From contig JAOTVX010000003.1 in assembly GCA_029863175.1 (NCBI GenBank), forward strand, positions 62,001 to 126,000: DNA of 64,000 nucleotides, written 5' to 3'. The translations under genes and the position numbers were made by a program. Within the stretch, counting starts at the first letter, position 1; each line of letters begins with the position of its first letter. Source of the DNA: Betaproteobacteria bacterium (GTDB lineage: Bacteria > Pseudomonadota > Gammaproteobacteria > Burkholderiales > SG8-41). The notes beneath the pieces are model-generated. The model made no database searches. It saw only the letters and a list, made by a program, of their open reading frames with translations, and was not told where the DNA came from. This document shows positions 35,839 to 44,842 of the stretch, in pieces.

Positions 35839-37614
35839 CTACCGGTATTGCTTGGCGCTGTATTTGCGGTACTTCGGGAGCAGGCGTCGCGGCGGGCGAA
35901 AGGCATCGCGACGGAACGGGTCGCCCAGCTCCTGGGTGAGCATGATCTCGACGACCGAGGGCTTGCCGGACTTGAGCGCGGCCTTGAGCGCGTCGCTAAC
36001 CTCGTCCTCGTGCTCGACCCGGTAGCCTTCGGCCCCCATCACCCGCGCGACCTCGGAGAAATCCGGGTTCGCGAGATTGGTCCCGACGAAGCGATTGTCG
36101 AAGTAGTCGACCTGGTTCTTTTTCTCGGCGCCCCACTGGCCATTGTTGAAGACTACGGCCACCGCGGGAATCTTCTCTTTCACGGCAGTCATCACCTCAG
36201 CCAGGCTCATACCCCAGGCGCCATCGCCGACGTAGGCGATCGCCGCGCGGTCAGGCCGAGCCACCTTGGCTCCGAGCGCGGTCGGATACGCATAACCGCA
36301 GTTGCCCCAGCTCATGGCCGCGAGAAACGAGAGCGGCTGCTCAAACTTGAGGTAGCTGTTGGCCACTGAGCAGACGTTACCGATGTCCGTCGAGACCATT
36401 GCGTTGCGAGGCAAAGCCTTCGCGAGTTGCGCCAGCACACGGCGCGGTCCGATATGGGCTTTCTTGTTGGGCGAAGGCCAATTGGCGAGCTCTGCCGCCC
36501 ACGCCGCTTTTTCGATTTGCACCTGTGTGAGCCGTTCTTTATTGGGTTTGCGTGTCCCGCGCGCCCGGACCCGCGTTAGCAGCTCCGCTGCGGCCAGCCC
36601 CGCATCGCCTTCAATCGCCAGTGAAACTTTCTTCACCAGGCCAAGCGTGCGATGGTCAGCATCGATCTGGATGATCTTGGCGTTCTTCGGCCAGTAATCG
36701 AGGCCATGCTGCGGCAGCGTTCCGAACGGTCCCAGGCGCGAGCCAAGCGCCAGCACGACATCGGCGCGGGCGATGATGTTCATCGCTGCTTTGGAGCCCT
36801 GATACCCGAGCGGTCCGCAAGCGAGCGGATGGCTCGCGGGGAACGAATCGTTGTGTAAATAGGAATTGACCACCGGCGCGGTGAGGTACTCGGCAAGCGC
36901 CTTCACCTCGCCGACGCCGTCCGACATGACGACCCCGCCACCCGACAAAATCACCGGAAACTTCGCATCCGCGAGCATCTTTGCAGCCTTGTCGAGGGAG
37001 TTCGACCCCCCCGCGGCGCGCTCGATGACAAGCGGCGGCAGGATCTCGTAGTCGCCCTCGCCATAGAAGTAATCGCGCGGAATGTTGACCTGCACGGGCC
37101 CGCGCTCGTGCAGCGCGATCGTGAACGCCCGGTGCATGAGCTCGGCCATGCGCAACGGGGAGTTAACGTTCACCTGCCATTTCGTGATCTTGGAGAAGAT
37201 CGGCATCTGCTCGGTTTCCTGGAAACCGCCATGCCCCGCCGTGAGACTGCCAGCCTCGGGGGTCACCACCACCATGGGGGTATGCGCCCAGTACGCCGCC
37301 GCCACCGCGGTTACGAAGTTGGTTATCCCGGGACCATTCTGCGCGATACACACCGTCGGCGAGTTCGTGACGCGGCCATAGCCGTCCGCCATGTGCGCGG
37401 CGTTCTGCTCGTGCGCGACGCTGTAGAGGCGGATGCCCGCGCCCGGAAACAGATCGAGCGCGTCCATATAGGCCGAGCCGACAATACCGAACACGTCCTT
37501 CACCTTGTGCGCGACCAATGTCTCGACGAACGCCTCGGACGGCGTCATGCGAAGTTTGCCGGCGGGCGTTTTGGGCGCACTGGTGAGATTTTTCGCTTCG
37601 GTCATGTAATTCAT
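35839..37614 (-). CDS. xsc: Sulfoacetaldehyde acetyltransferase
   Basis: A 591-residue thiamine-diphosphate enzyme that converts sulfoacetaldehyde and phosphate to acetyl phosphate and sulfite, the desulfonation step for taurine, isethionate and similar C2 sulfonates. TPP-family marks: VAHEQNAAHMADGYGR with the activating Glu, and GDGAWGMSLAEVMTAV...NNGQWG. The C-terminus ELGDPFRRDAFRPPRRLL is a hallmark of Xsc rather than acetolactate synthase. ATG at 37614 has an AGGAG ribosome site. The promoter is overlapped by a LacI-type operator. No taurine dehydrogenase, tpa or pta gene is in the window; a TauE/SafE exporter is 1.1 kb away. Confidence 0.93.
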   Translation of the reverse strand: MNYMTEAKNLTSAPKTPAGKLRMTPSEAFVETLVAHKVKDVFGIVGSAYMDALDLFPGAGIRLYSVAHEQNAAHMADGYGRVTNSPTVCIAQNGPGITNFVTAVAAAYWAHTPMVVVTPEAGSLTAGHGGFQETEQMPIFSKITKWQVNVNSPLRMAELMHRAFTIALHERGPVQVNIPRDYFYGEGDYEILPPLVIERAAGGSNSLDKAAKMLADAKFPVILSGGGVVMSDGVGEVKALAEYLTAPVVNSYLHNDSFPASHPLACGPLGYQGSKAAMNIIARADVVLALGSRLGPFGTLPQHGLDYWPKNAKIIQIDADHRTLGLVKKVSLAIEGDAGLAAAELLTRVRARGTRKPNKERLTQVQIEKAAWAAELANWPSPNKKAHIGPRRVLAQLAKALPRNAMVSTDIGNVCSVANSYLKFEQPLSFLAAMSWGNCGYAYPTALGAKVARPDRAAIAYVGDGAWGMSLAEVMTAVKEKIPAVAVVFNNGQWGAEKKNQVDYFDNRFVGTNLANPDFSEVARVMGAEGYRVEHEDEVSDALKAALKSGKPSVVEIMLTQELGDPFRRDAFRPPRRLLPKYRKYSAKQYR

Positions 37615-37665
37615 TGGCAGGACTCCTCTCAAGGACGATGCGGCCGTCCGCACGCGGCCGCTCGA

Positions 37666-37703
37666 ATTATATACCATGACTCTTGAACTGCAAGCGCTTT
37701 CAT
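37666..37703 (-). promoter_or_regulatory. xsc promoter with overlapping LacI-type operator
   Basis: On the minus strand TTGCAG (-35, plus 37688-37693), 16 bases, TATAAT (-10, plus 37666-37671). The palindrome TGcAAGCGCTTtCA (37689-37702) overlaps the -35; the 15 bases TGCAAGCGCTTTCAT are identical to those at the LacI-type regulator gene. Confidence 0.8.
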
Positions 37704-37851
37704 TTGATAAGGCAACTTATTCATTTATAGATATTTTATATCCTCACGGCCAGGCGCACCTGCGCCGCCCGCCGGACCCCGCGCAGGCAGGCAGCGCTCA
37801 CCGGCAGCGGTCGTCGCCTGCCGCTTGACCCCTGGACGGCTGCGCGCCCGC

Positions 37852-38628
37852 TCAGGCGTGAATGAAGATGTCGCGAAAGGCGACATAGACCGACGCCATG
37901 ATCACCGGCATCAGGACCAGCAGGCCCAAACCGGCCGGAATGACGGCGATCACGCCCAGGACCATCATCACGACGCCGTAAACGAGAAACGGGACGACGT
38001 TCCGGAGGCAACCGCGGAAGCTCTGCTTGAGCGCTTCGATGGGCGGCATCTCCCGCAGCACCACCAGCGCCGGCGCAAACCAGAGCGCCATGTAGACCGG
38101 GACGGCGAGCCCCATCACCAGCAGCCATGCGACCGCGACGCCAGGTCCGATCGCGGCCACTAGTGCCTCGGGGTCTCCACCCACGGATGCGAAGAAGGCG
38201 CCGGCGCCGATGGCCAGGATCACGGGGATGATGATGATGATCCAGGCCACGATGCTGAGCAGACCGATCACCACGAGATCTCCCGCGCGACTCCTGAATC
38301 CCGCAAACAGATGCCCGAACTCCAGCTCGCCTTCCTGCGCAAGGGAGTGGCAGCCGAGCATGATCCCTCCCGCGAACACCGGATAGAGCGCCGCGCTCGC
38401 CAACGCACCCACGACCGGGATCAGGACGAGCCCTATGAAGATGACGCCGAGCACGATCGTGATGAGGATCCAGGTTCCGGCCTTGCGCTTGAACAGCTGG
38501 AACCCTTCGGTGATCCACGCCCAGCCCCGGGCGGCTTCGAGACCGCGGCCGCCTGCCACGAACGCCGCCGCATCGGCTGCAGCGTCGACACGTTCTACCG
38601 GTACCGGATTCGGATTCGGTTCACTCAT
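37852..38628 (-). CDS. BPSS1780-type multi-pass membrane protein
   Basis: About 258 residues with six hydrophobic helices, starting MSEPNPNPVPVERVDA with RGLEAARGWAWITEGFQLFK, the typical opening of the BPSS1780 (COG5473-like) membrane proteins of betaproteobacteria. No catalytic motif. I chose the ATG at 38628, eight codons inside the longest frame. It lies upstream of xsc in the same direction but 170 bases or more away and before xsc's own promoter, and is divergent from the TauE-like gene. Function unknown. Confidence 0.8.
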   Translation of the reverse strand: MSEPNPNPVPVERVDAAADAAAFVAGGRGLEAARGWAWITEGFQLFKRKAGTWILITIVLGVIFIGLVLIPVVGALASAALYPVFAGGIMLGCHSLAQEGELEFGHLFAGFRSRAGDLVVIGLLSIVAWIIIIIPVILAIGAGAFFASVGGDPEALVAAIGPGVAVAWLLVMGLAVPVYMALWFAPALVVLREMPPIEALKQSFRGCLRNVVPFLVYGVVMMVLGVIAVIPAGLGLLVLMPVIMASVYVAFRDIFIHA

Positions 38629-38757
38629 AGCGGACCTCCGACGATCGAGCATGCAGTAAAAGGCATGGTAAGTTAATCGCTCCGGCGTGACAAATGCCGG
38701 CGGCGCCTTTTGCTACACTGCGGGCGTTGCCCCAAACGCCGCTCTCGCCTGCGCGTC

Positions 38758-39528
38758 ATGTTCGTTGAGTCGCTCTCGCCACACCTGCTCGCGTGGATCA
38801 CCGGCGCGATCGTGCTCGCGGGGCTCATACACGGAGCACTCGGGTTCGGCTTTCCCTTCGTCGCCACCCCGCTCATCGCGATAGTCAGCGACATGCGCAC
38901 CGCGGTTTTCACCGTGCTGGTCCCCACCCTCGCAGCAGTCGCCGTGAACATCGCGATGAGCGGGTCGCTGCGCCCGGTCCTGGCGCGCTTCTGGATGATG
39001 CCGCTCTACGCGATCATCGGTTCGTTCGCTGGCACGACGTTATTCGTCCTGGCGCCCGGCGTTCCCTACGCCCTGCTGCTCGCATTGGCCATATTCGTCT
39101 ATCTCAACCTCGATCGGCTGGGATTGGGTGAGCTGCCCGCCGTGCGCCGGCATGAGCGAGTCTTCGCGCCCTTTTCGGGCATTGCGGCCGGATTCTTCGA
39201 GGGCACTGCCAACGTCGCGGCACCACCGCTGATCGTCTTCTATCTCGCGCTCGGCCTGGCGCCGGCCATGGTCGTACAAGGACTCAACATCTGCTTCCTG
39301 GTCGGCAAAATGATCCAGTTCACCGTGCTCACCACGCGCGGGGGCATCACCTTGGCCCAGTGGGTCACGACGCTGCCGCTCGCGGCCGTCGCCGTCGGCG
39401 CCTTGATCATCGGCCTTCGCGTCCGCCACCGCATCGACGCCCAGATCTTTCGCGTCTGGGTGAAGCGCTTCTTGCTCGCGACCGCGCTGGTGCTACTGGG
39501 ACGGTATGCTTATTCATTGTTTGCTTGA
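38758..39528 (+). CDS. TauE/SafE-family sulfite/organic anion exporter
   Basis: About 256 residues, eight membrane helices, with the repeated motif of the family (GLIHGALGFGFPFVATPLIA in the first half and GIAAGFFEGTANVAAPPLIV in the second). Several members export sulfite or sulfoacetate during sulfonate breakdown. Being within 1.2 kb of xsc, which produces sulfite, a role in sulfite export is plausible, but the gene is divergent and not clearly under the same operator. ATG at 38758 chosen; the longer frame begins in the promoter region. Confidence 0.87.
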   Translation: MFVESLSPHLLAWITGAIVLAGLIHGALGFGFPFVATPLIAIVSDMRTAVFTVLVPTLAAVAVNIAMSGSLRPVLARFWMMPLYAIIGSFAGTTLFVLAPGVPYALLLALAIFVYLNLDRLGLGELPAVRRHERVFAPFSGIAAGFFEGTANVAAPPLIVFYLALGLAPAMVVQGLNICFLVGKMIQFTVLTTRGGITLAQWVTTLPLAAVAVGALIIGLRVRHRIDAQIFRVWVKRFLLATALVLLGRYAYSLFA

Positions 39529-39580
39529 ACCGCGTGACTCGCAAACGGTGAGAGGTGTCGGCGTGGATCCAGAAACGCAA

Positions 39581-39603
39581 ACGGCCGGCATGGCGCCGGC
39601 CGT
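39581..39603. terminator. Bidirectional terminator between tauE-like gene and grxD
   Basis: Stem ACGGCCGGC/GCCGGCCGT with loop ATGGC, between the convergent ends of the two genes. On the minus strand it is followed by TTTGCGTTT. Confidence 0.7.
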
Positions 39604-39625
39604 AAGTCTGTTCGAGATGCTCCGC

Positions 39626-39943
39626 TCAGGCGGTCGTTTTCTCGAGCACCTTCTTGAGCTCGCCGCTCTGGTAGAGCTCGATCATGATGTCCGAACCGCC
39701 GACAAATTCTCCGTTCACATAGAGCTGGGGAATGGTCGGCCAGTTGGCGTATTCCTTGATGCCCTGGCGGATGTCGGGATCTTCCAGCACGTTGACGGTG
39801 TGAAATTCATCCACGCCGCACGCGCGCAGGATGCCGACGGCGTTCGCTGAAAATCCGCACTGGGGGAAGTCCGGCGTGCCTTTCATAAAGAGCACGACCC
39901 GGTTGCCACTCACCTGTTGTTTGATAACGTCCTGAACGCTCAT
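39626..39943 (-). CDS. grxD: Monothiol glutaredoxin
   Basis: A 105-residue Grx4-type protein that binds and transfers [2Fe-2S] clusters. It has the monothiol active site PQCGFSANAV, GTPDFPQ before it, the glutathione site WPTIPQLYVNGEFVGGSDI and the TVNVLEDP loop. The ATG at 39943 follows GGAG and gives the family start MSVQDVIKQQV. It lies 43 bases after prmC in the same direction. Confidence 0.96.
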   Translation of the reverse strand: MSVQDVIKQQVSGNRVVLFMKGTPDFPQCGFSANAVGILRACGVDEFHTVNVLEDPDIRQGIKEYANWPTIPQLYVNGEFVGGSDIMIELYQSGELKKVLEKTTA

Positions 39944-39986
39944 CATTAACTCCAATACCTGACAGAATTGATCGGGTACCCTACCG

Positions 39987-40826
39987 CTAGCCGCGCGACG
40001 GGTCAAGTTGCGCGCCGGAGACGCGCTCGATCCCTGCGAGATCGCGCCAGGTACTCACCCGCCGTGCGAATCTGGCGGCGGTAAGGAGCGCACGCGCGCG
40101 CGCGCCCTGATCATGCCCATGCTCGAACAGCAGCCAGCCGCCGGGTTTCAGGTGATCGGGCGCTGCGGCGACAATCGCTGCGATACACTCGATGCCCTCG
40201 GGGCCGGCGACGAGCGCCGGCCGCGGCTCGAACCGCAGGTCGCCCGCCGCCAGGTGGGGATCGCCGGCTGCCACATACGGCGGATTGGCGGCGATCACGT
40301 CAAAGCGCTCCGCCGGTACGGGTGCGAACCAGTCGCCGTGTACGATGCTGAGATTGCGCACGCCGTGGCGAGCAGCGTTCTCCCGCGCAAGCGCAACCGC
40401 CTCGGCCGCGGCATCGATCGCCACGACCCACGCACGCGGACGTTGCTGCGCGATGGCGATCGCTACGCAGCCGCTCCCGGTCCCGAGGTCGAGCACGCGG
40501 GCCGTGGATTGCGCCGGTATGCGTTCGAGTACGAGTTCCACCAGCCGCTCGGTTTCCGGCCGCGGGATCAACACGGCGCCCGTCACCTTGAATTCCAGTC
40601 CGTAAAATTCACGGCGTCCCGTCAGATAGGCAACGGGCTCGCCCGAGCGGCGCCGCGCCGCAAGTGTCTCGAATGCCTGCTCTTGCGCAGTCGTGAGTGC
40701 CTGATCGCCGTGCGCGATAAGGTAGCTGTCATCGCAGCCGAGCACGTGACGCAGGAGCGCGCGCGCCTCGATAACGGCCGTGCCGCTACCCATGCGGCGC
40801 AATGCGTCGACGATGGTGCATGTCAT
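39987..40826 (-). CDS. prmC: Release factor N5-glutamine methyltransferase
   Basis: About 279 residues. It methylates the Gln of the GGQ motif in RF1/RF2. SAM motif I is VLDLGTGSGCVAIAIA, the catalytic NPPY is in DVIAANPPYVAAGDPHL, and the N-terminal helical domain contains PVAYLTGRREFYGLEFKV and LIPRPETE. I use the ATG at 40826; a TTG five codons upstream is possible. prfA lies upstream in the same direction, separated by a ~200-bp palindrome-bounded element. Confidence 0.95.
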   Translation of the reverse strand: MTCTIVDALRRMGSGTAVIEARALLRHVLGCDDSYLIAHGDQALTTAQEQAFETLAARRRSGEPVAYLTGRREFYGLEFKVTGAVLIPRPETERLVELVLERIPAQSTARVLDLGTGSGCVAIAIAQQRPRAWVVAIDAAAEAVALARENAARHGVRNLSIVHGDWFAPVPAERFDVIAANPPYVAAGDPHLAAGDLRFEPRPALVAGPEGIECIAAIVAAAPDHLKPGGWLLFEHGHDQGARARALLTAARFARRVSTWRDLAGIERVSGAQLDPSRG

Positions 40827-40863
40827 AGAGTAGCGAGCCAATGCGCCGGGCGGCGCCCCCGCT

Positions 40864-41070
40864 AGCAGCCTGTCAGACTTGGTATCCTGACGGGCTGCTT
40901 AAGCAAAACCGCCTGAAGATTTGACATGGGATTTAGCAGAATACGCCCTGTTGGACTGCAATTGACGTCGAGAATAGCGCCGAATTCGTGTTTCCACGGA
41001 CCCTTTTTCGCCGTTTTCCGGCAGGCGGCTTTGCCTGAGGAGTTTGTCGGACTTTAGGCCGACAAACTCC
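40864..41070. mobile_element. Palindrome-bounded REP/MITE-like element, copy 1
   Basis: One end is a palindrome of type B (AGCAGCCTGTCAG ... CCTGACGGGCTGCT, 40864-40899), the other of type A (AGGAGTTTGTCGG ... CCGACAAACTCCT, about 41038-41070). Inside each end lies an inverted copy of (A/G)GCAAA(A/G)CCGCCTG. No ORF. The same structure recurs in opposite orientation at 48868-49067. The type A end supplies bases of the prfA stop codon. Confidence 0.75.
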
Positions 41071-42161
41071 TAGGCGGTCTGCGTCTCTTCGCCGAGCTGC
41101 GCCAGCTGCTCGGTCTGGTGCTCGGCCATCAGCGAGTCGATCAGCGCGTCGAGATCTCCGTCCACGATCTGCGCGATCTTGTAGAGCGTCAGATTGATAC
41201 GATGGTCGGTTACCCGCCCTTGCGGAAAGTTGTACGTGCGGATGCGCTCGGAACGATCACCGCTGCCGACGAGTGATTTGCGCGTGGCGGCAAGCTTTGC
41301 CTGCTGCTCGCGCAGCTGCTTGTCCTTGATGCGCGCAGCGAGGATGCTCAGCGCCCGTGCCCGATTCTTGTGCTGCGAGCGATCGTCCTGGCACTCGACC
41401 ACGATCCCGGTGGGCAGGTGTGTCACCCGCACCGCGGAATCGGTCTTGTTTACATGCTGGCCGCCGGCGCCGGAAGCGCGGAACGTGTCAACGCGCAGCT
41501 CGGCGGGATTCAAAATCACGTTCGTGATCTCGTCGGCCTCCGGCATGACGGCCACGGTGCACGCGGAGGTGTGGATCCGGCCCTGCGTCTCGGTCGCCGG
41601 CACGCGCTGCACCCGGTGCCCGCCCGACTCGAACTTGAGCCTGGAATACGCTCCCTGGCCTGTGATCTTGGCGATGATCTCCTTGTAGCCGCCCAGGTCC
41701 GAGGGGCTTTGCGAGATCACTTCGACCTGCCAGCGCTTGCGTTCCGCGTAGCGGCTGTACATGCGGAAAAGCTCTCCCCCGAACAGCGCCGATTCGTCGC
41801 CGCCGGTGCCGGCCCGGATCTCGACGAAGATGTTGCGCTCGTCGTTCGGGTCTTTGGGCAGCAGCTGCTTCTGCAGCTCCGCCTCGATCGCGGCGAGCCG
41901 CTCCCGGGTCGCCTTGATCTCGCTCTCCGCGAACTCGCGCATGGCGGGATCGTCCGCCATCTCCTCCGCCGTCTTGATGTCCTCTTCCCCGCTCACATAT
42001 TGCGCGTAGAGCTCGGCGACCGGCGTGATTTCTGCGTGCTCGCGCGTGAGCCGGCGGTAGGCGTCGAGGTCTGCGGTAGCGTTCTCTCGAGCAAGGAGGT
42101 CGCTGATTTCCTGCAAACGGGTCGACAACTGCGCGAGTTTCGCGGCGATGCTTGGTTTCAT
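41070..42161 (-). CDS. prfA: Peptide chain release factor 1
   Basis: A 363-residue RF1 that terminates translation at UAA/UAG. Codon-recognition motif PAT (188-190, in [15 protein letters not shown]) and the catalytic GGQ (233-235, in [15 protein letters not shown]) are present. The N-terminal domain has the family's [18 protein letters not shown]. Its stop codon (plus 41070-41072) is formed at the CTAG edge of the adjacent palindromic element. Part of the hemA-prfA-prmC-grxD run typical of betaproteobacteria. Confidence 0.98.
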   Translation of the reverse strand: MKPSIAAKLAQLSTRLQEISDLLARENATADLDAYRRLTREHAEITPVAELYAQYVSGEEDIKTAEEMADDPAMREFAESEIKATRERLAAIEAELQKQLLPKDPNDERNIFVEIRAGTGGDESALFGGELFRMYSRYAERKRWQVEVISQSPSDLGGYKEIIAKITGQGAYSRLKFESGGHRVQRVPATETQGRIHTSACTVAVMPEADEITNVILNPAELRVDTFRASGAGGQHVNKTDSAVRVTHLPTGIVVECQDDRSQHKNRARALSILAARIKDKQLREQQAKLAATRKSLVGSGDRSERIRTYNFPQGRVTDHRINLTLYKIAQIVDGDLDALIDSLMAEHQTEQLAQLGEETQTA

Positions 42162-42183
42162 CGGGTGTTGCGCCGTGGAGGGC

Positions 42184-43437
42184 TTACTCGGGCCGCGCTA
42201 TCTGGTAGAGCCGTGACAGCAACCGGGCGAGCTCCTCCCGGTCCTCCTCTCGCGAGTGCGACAACGCATGCGTCGGCGCATGCAGCAACTTGGCGGTCAG
42301 GCTGCGCGAGAGTTGCTCGAGCACCATCTGCGGATCATCCCCTTTGGCAAGCCGGCGCAGGGCGCGCTCGAACGTGTGGCGGCGGGCGCGTTCGCCCGAG
42401 TCGCGCAGGGCCCGGATCGTCGGGACGAGCTCACGATTGCCGACCCAGTGCATGAAGTCGGTGACCTGGTTCTCGATGATGACCTCGGCCTGCGATACGG
42501 CGTTCTGACGTGCGTCCATGCCCTCGCGCGCGATCTTGCCGAGATCATCCACGGTGTAAAGAAATACGTCGTCGAGCGCGCCGACCTCGCCTTCGATGTC
42601 CCGCGGCACGGCGAGGTCGAACATGAGCATGGGCCGGTGCTTGCGCACCCGCAGCGCACTCTCCACCAGGCCCTTGCCGATAATGGGTCGGGGGCTCGCA
42701 GTGCAGGTGATTACAATGTCGTGCGCCGCGAGTTGGGACGAGAGATCGTTCAAGGTGAGCGGCCGGCCCCGAAAACGGTCGGCGAGCTGCTCGGCGCGCT
42801 CGAGCGTGCGGTTCGCAAAGCTCAACCGCCGAGGATGGTGCGCGGCGAAATGGGTCGCGGTCAGCTCGACCATCTCGCCGGCGCCGACAAACAGCACCTT
42901 CTGCTCGCCGATGCTCGGGTAGATGTGGCTCGCCAGGCTGACCGCCGCGGAGGCCATCGAGATCGTGGCTGCGCCGATGTCGGTCTCGGAGCGCACCGCC
43001 TTCGCCACCGAGAAGGTGCGCTGGAACAGCTTGTTCAGAAGCAGCCCGAGCGTCCCCGCCGCTTGCGCCGTGCGCACCGCCTGCTTGAATTGGCCCAGGA
43101 TCTGGGGCTCGCCGAGCACCATCGAGTCAAGGCCGCTCGCCACCCGGAAGGCATGCTTGACCGCGCGCTCCTGCGACAGGTGCAAGAGATAGGGCTCGAT
43201 CTGATTGGGCTTGAGCCGGTGGTAGCCAGCCAACCAGTCGACGACTGACGGCGGCTCCTCAGTGTTGCAGTAGATCTCGGTGCGATTGCATGTGGAGATG
43301 ATCGCCGCTTCCTTGACCGGCCGACGGTCCACGAGGTCGCGCAGCGCCTCGACCAGGGTTTCGGCGTGAAAGACCACCTGCTCGCGTACCGACAGCGGAG
43401 CAGTCTGGTGATTGATACCGAAAGCAAAGAGCTGCAT
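42184..43437 (-). CDS. hemA: Glutamyl-tRNA reductase
   Basis: A 417-residue enzyme of the C5 pathway that reduces glutamyl-tRNA(Glu) to glutamate-1-semialdehyde. Marks: [16 protein letters not shown], the catalytic Cys in [43 protein letters not shown] (NADPH) and [13 protein letters not shown]. Full length. First gene of hemA-prfA-prmC-grxD. Confidence 0.98.
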   Translation of the reverse strand: MQLFAFGINHQTAPLSVREQVVFHAETLVEALRDLVDRRPVKEAAIISTCNRTEIYCNTEEPPSVVDWLAGYHRLKPNQIEPYLLHLSQERAVKHAFRVASGLDSMVLGEPQILGQFKQAVRTAQAAGTLGLLLNKLFQRTFSVAKAVRSETDIGAATISMASAAVSLASHIYPSIGEQKVLFVGAGEMVELTATHFAAHHPRRLSFANRTLERAEQLADRFRGRPLTLNDLSSQLAAHDIVITCTASPRPIIGKGLVESALRVRKHRPMLMFDLAVPRDIEGEVGALDDVFLYTVDDLGKIAREGMDARQNAVSQAEVIIENQVTDFMHWVGNRELVPTIRALRDSGERARRHTFERALRRLAKGDDPQMVLEQLSRSLTAKLLHAPTHALSHSREEDREELARLLSRLYQIARPE

Positions 43438-43744
43438 GGCCGCGGCCGCGTTAAAAGGCCCTAAATATTAATACGCTACGGGCTCGCGCGCCATTGCGGT
43501 GCAGCGCCGGGCCGGGCGATGCTTAACCGGCGTGCTGGTTGCGCAACGGCTCGCCGTGCGCCCATCGCCCGAGATTGGCACAAATACCCGCCGCCGAGCG
43601 AGATATTGAGGGTGCGCGCGCCGTGCGGCATTTGCTCCAGCGTCTGCGCGCTCGCACGTCATCGGTCTCGCGAGTGTGGGAACCGGCGAGCGCCAGCCAT
43701 TCGGCCCGCGGCCACAGCTCCGGCAAGACCGCCGGAGCGGGCAC
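43438..43744. other. Gap downstream of prpB with decayed coding look
   Basis: This 307-base stretch between hemA and prpB has no gene I can support. On the minus strand, right after prpB, a frame (43523-43744) reads PAPAVLPELWPRAEWLALAG then SHTRETDDVRAR, and another frame downstream reads LEQMPHGARTLNISLGGGY, as if one protein were split by a frameshift. I do not recognise it. Confidence 0.3.
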
Positions 43745-44668
43745 CTAGTCCTTTTTGCCCTTGCCGCGGGCAAACAACTCGTCGAGCTTCTGTTCGTAGG
43801 CGTGATAATCGAGGAAGTCGTAGAGCTCATCACGTGTCTGCATGAGCTCCACCACCCCCTTCTGCGTGCCTTCTTTGCGTAGCGCCTGGTAGACCCTGAG
43901 CGCCGCCGCGTTCATGGCACGGAAGGCGGACAGCGGATAAAGCGCCATGGCGACGTTGGCACCACGCAGTTCCTCCACTGTGTAGAGCGGCGTCTTCCCA
44001 AACTCGGTAATGTTCGCGAGTATCGGCACATTCACCGCGCCCGCAAACTGCTTGTACATCGGCAGCTCGGTGATCGCCTCCGGAAAGATCATGTCGGCGC
44101 CGGCCTCGACGCACGCGCAGGCGCGATCGATCGCCGCCTGCAGCCCCTCCACCGCGAGCGCGTCCGTGCGTGCCATCACGACGAACGTCGGGTCGGTCTT
44201 TGCGTCCACCGCGGACTTGATGCGGTCGACCATCTCCTGCTGTGATACCAGCTCCTTGCCCGGCCGGTGACCGCAGCGCTTGGCGCCCACCTGGTCCTCG
44301 ATGTGCATGGCGGCGGCGCCGCACTTGATGAGCGACTTGACGGTGCGAGCGATATTGAACGCGCTCGAGCCGAAGCCCGTATCCACGTCCACGAGCAGCG
44401 GCACGGAGCACGCGTCGGTGATGCGGCGCACGTCGGTGAGCACGTCATCGAGACCGCTGATGCCGAGGTCCGGCACACCGAGCGATCCAGCCGCAACGCC
44501 GCCGCCCGACAGGTAGATCGCGCGATAGCCCACGCGATCGGCGAGCCGCGCGTGATACGCATTGATCGTGCCGATGACTTGTAGTGGGCGCTCCGCGGCG
44601 AGCGCGGCCCGGAAACGCGCGCCTGCCGAGGTGAGCGTGGCGGGGGCGGAGGAGGACAGGTCGGTCAT
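43745..44668 (-). CDS. prpB: 2-methylisocitrate lyase
   Basis: A 307-residue isocitrate-lyase-superfamily enzyme that cleaves 2-methylisocitrate to pyruvate and succinate in the propionate (methylcitrate) cycle. It shows [38 protein letters not shown] and the active-site loop [12 protein letters not shown] (Lys130, Cys132, His134). No prpC, prpD or acnD is present in the window, so it is separated from its usual partners. It is divergent from an IclR regulator and a C5-dicarboxylate cluster. Confidence 0.93.
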   Translation of the reverse strand: MTDLSSSAPATLTSAGARFRAALAAERPLQVIGTINAYHARLADRVGYRAIYLSGGGVAAGSLGVPDLGISGLDDVLTDVRRITDACSVPLLVDVDTGFGSSAFNIARTVKSLIKCGAAAMHIEDQVGAKRCGHRPGKELVSQQEMVDRIKSAVDAKTDPTFVVMARTDALAVEGLQAAIDRACACVEAGADMIFPEAITELPMYKQFAGAVNVPILANITEFGKTPLYTVEELRGANVAMALYPLSAFRAMNAAALRVYQALRKEGTQKGVVELMQTRDELYDFLDYHAYEQKLDELFARGKGKKD

Positions 44669-44842
44669 ATTGGCAGGTTCCCGCAGAGATCCGAAGCAAG
44701 CCTGACATCGGGCAGGAAGTCCATGATATGAAAGCTTCTCCCGCGTCGGCCGAAAGTGGCGTTTACGTTAGCATGGCGGGCCCCTTTTTGTCAGCCGCGC
44801 TTCGGTGCATAATCAGGTTTGCACCACCATCTGGACTTCCTA

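Noticed and set aside
35839..37614. Acetolactate synthase as the identity of the thiamine enzyme
   Set aside because: The C-terminal ELGDPFRRDAF stretch and overall pattern fit sulfoacetaldehyde acetyltransferase better, and no small regulatory subunit or ilv gene is nearby.
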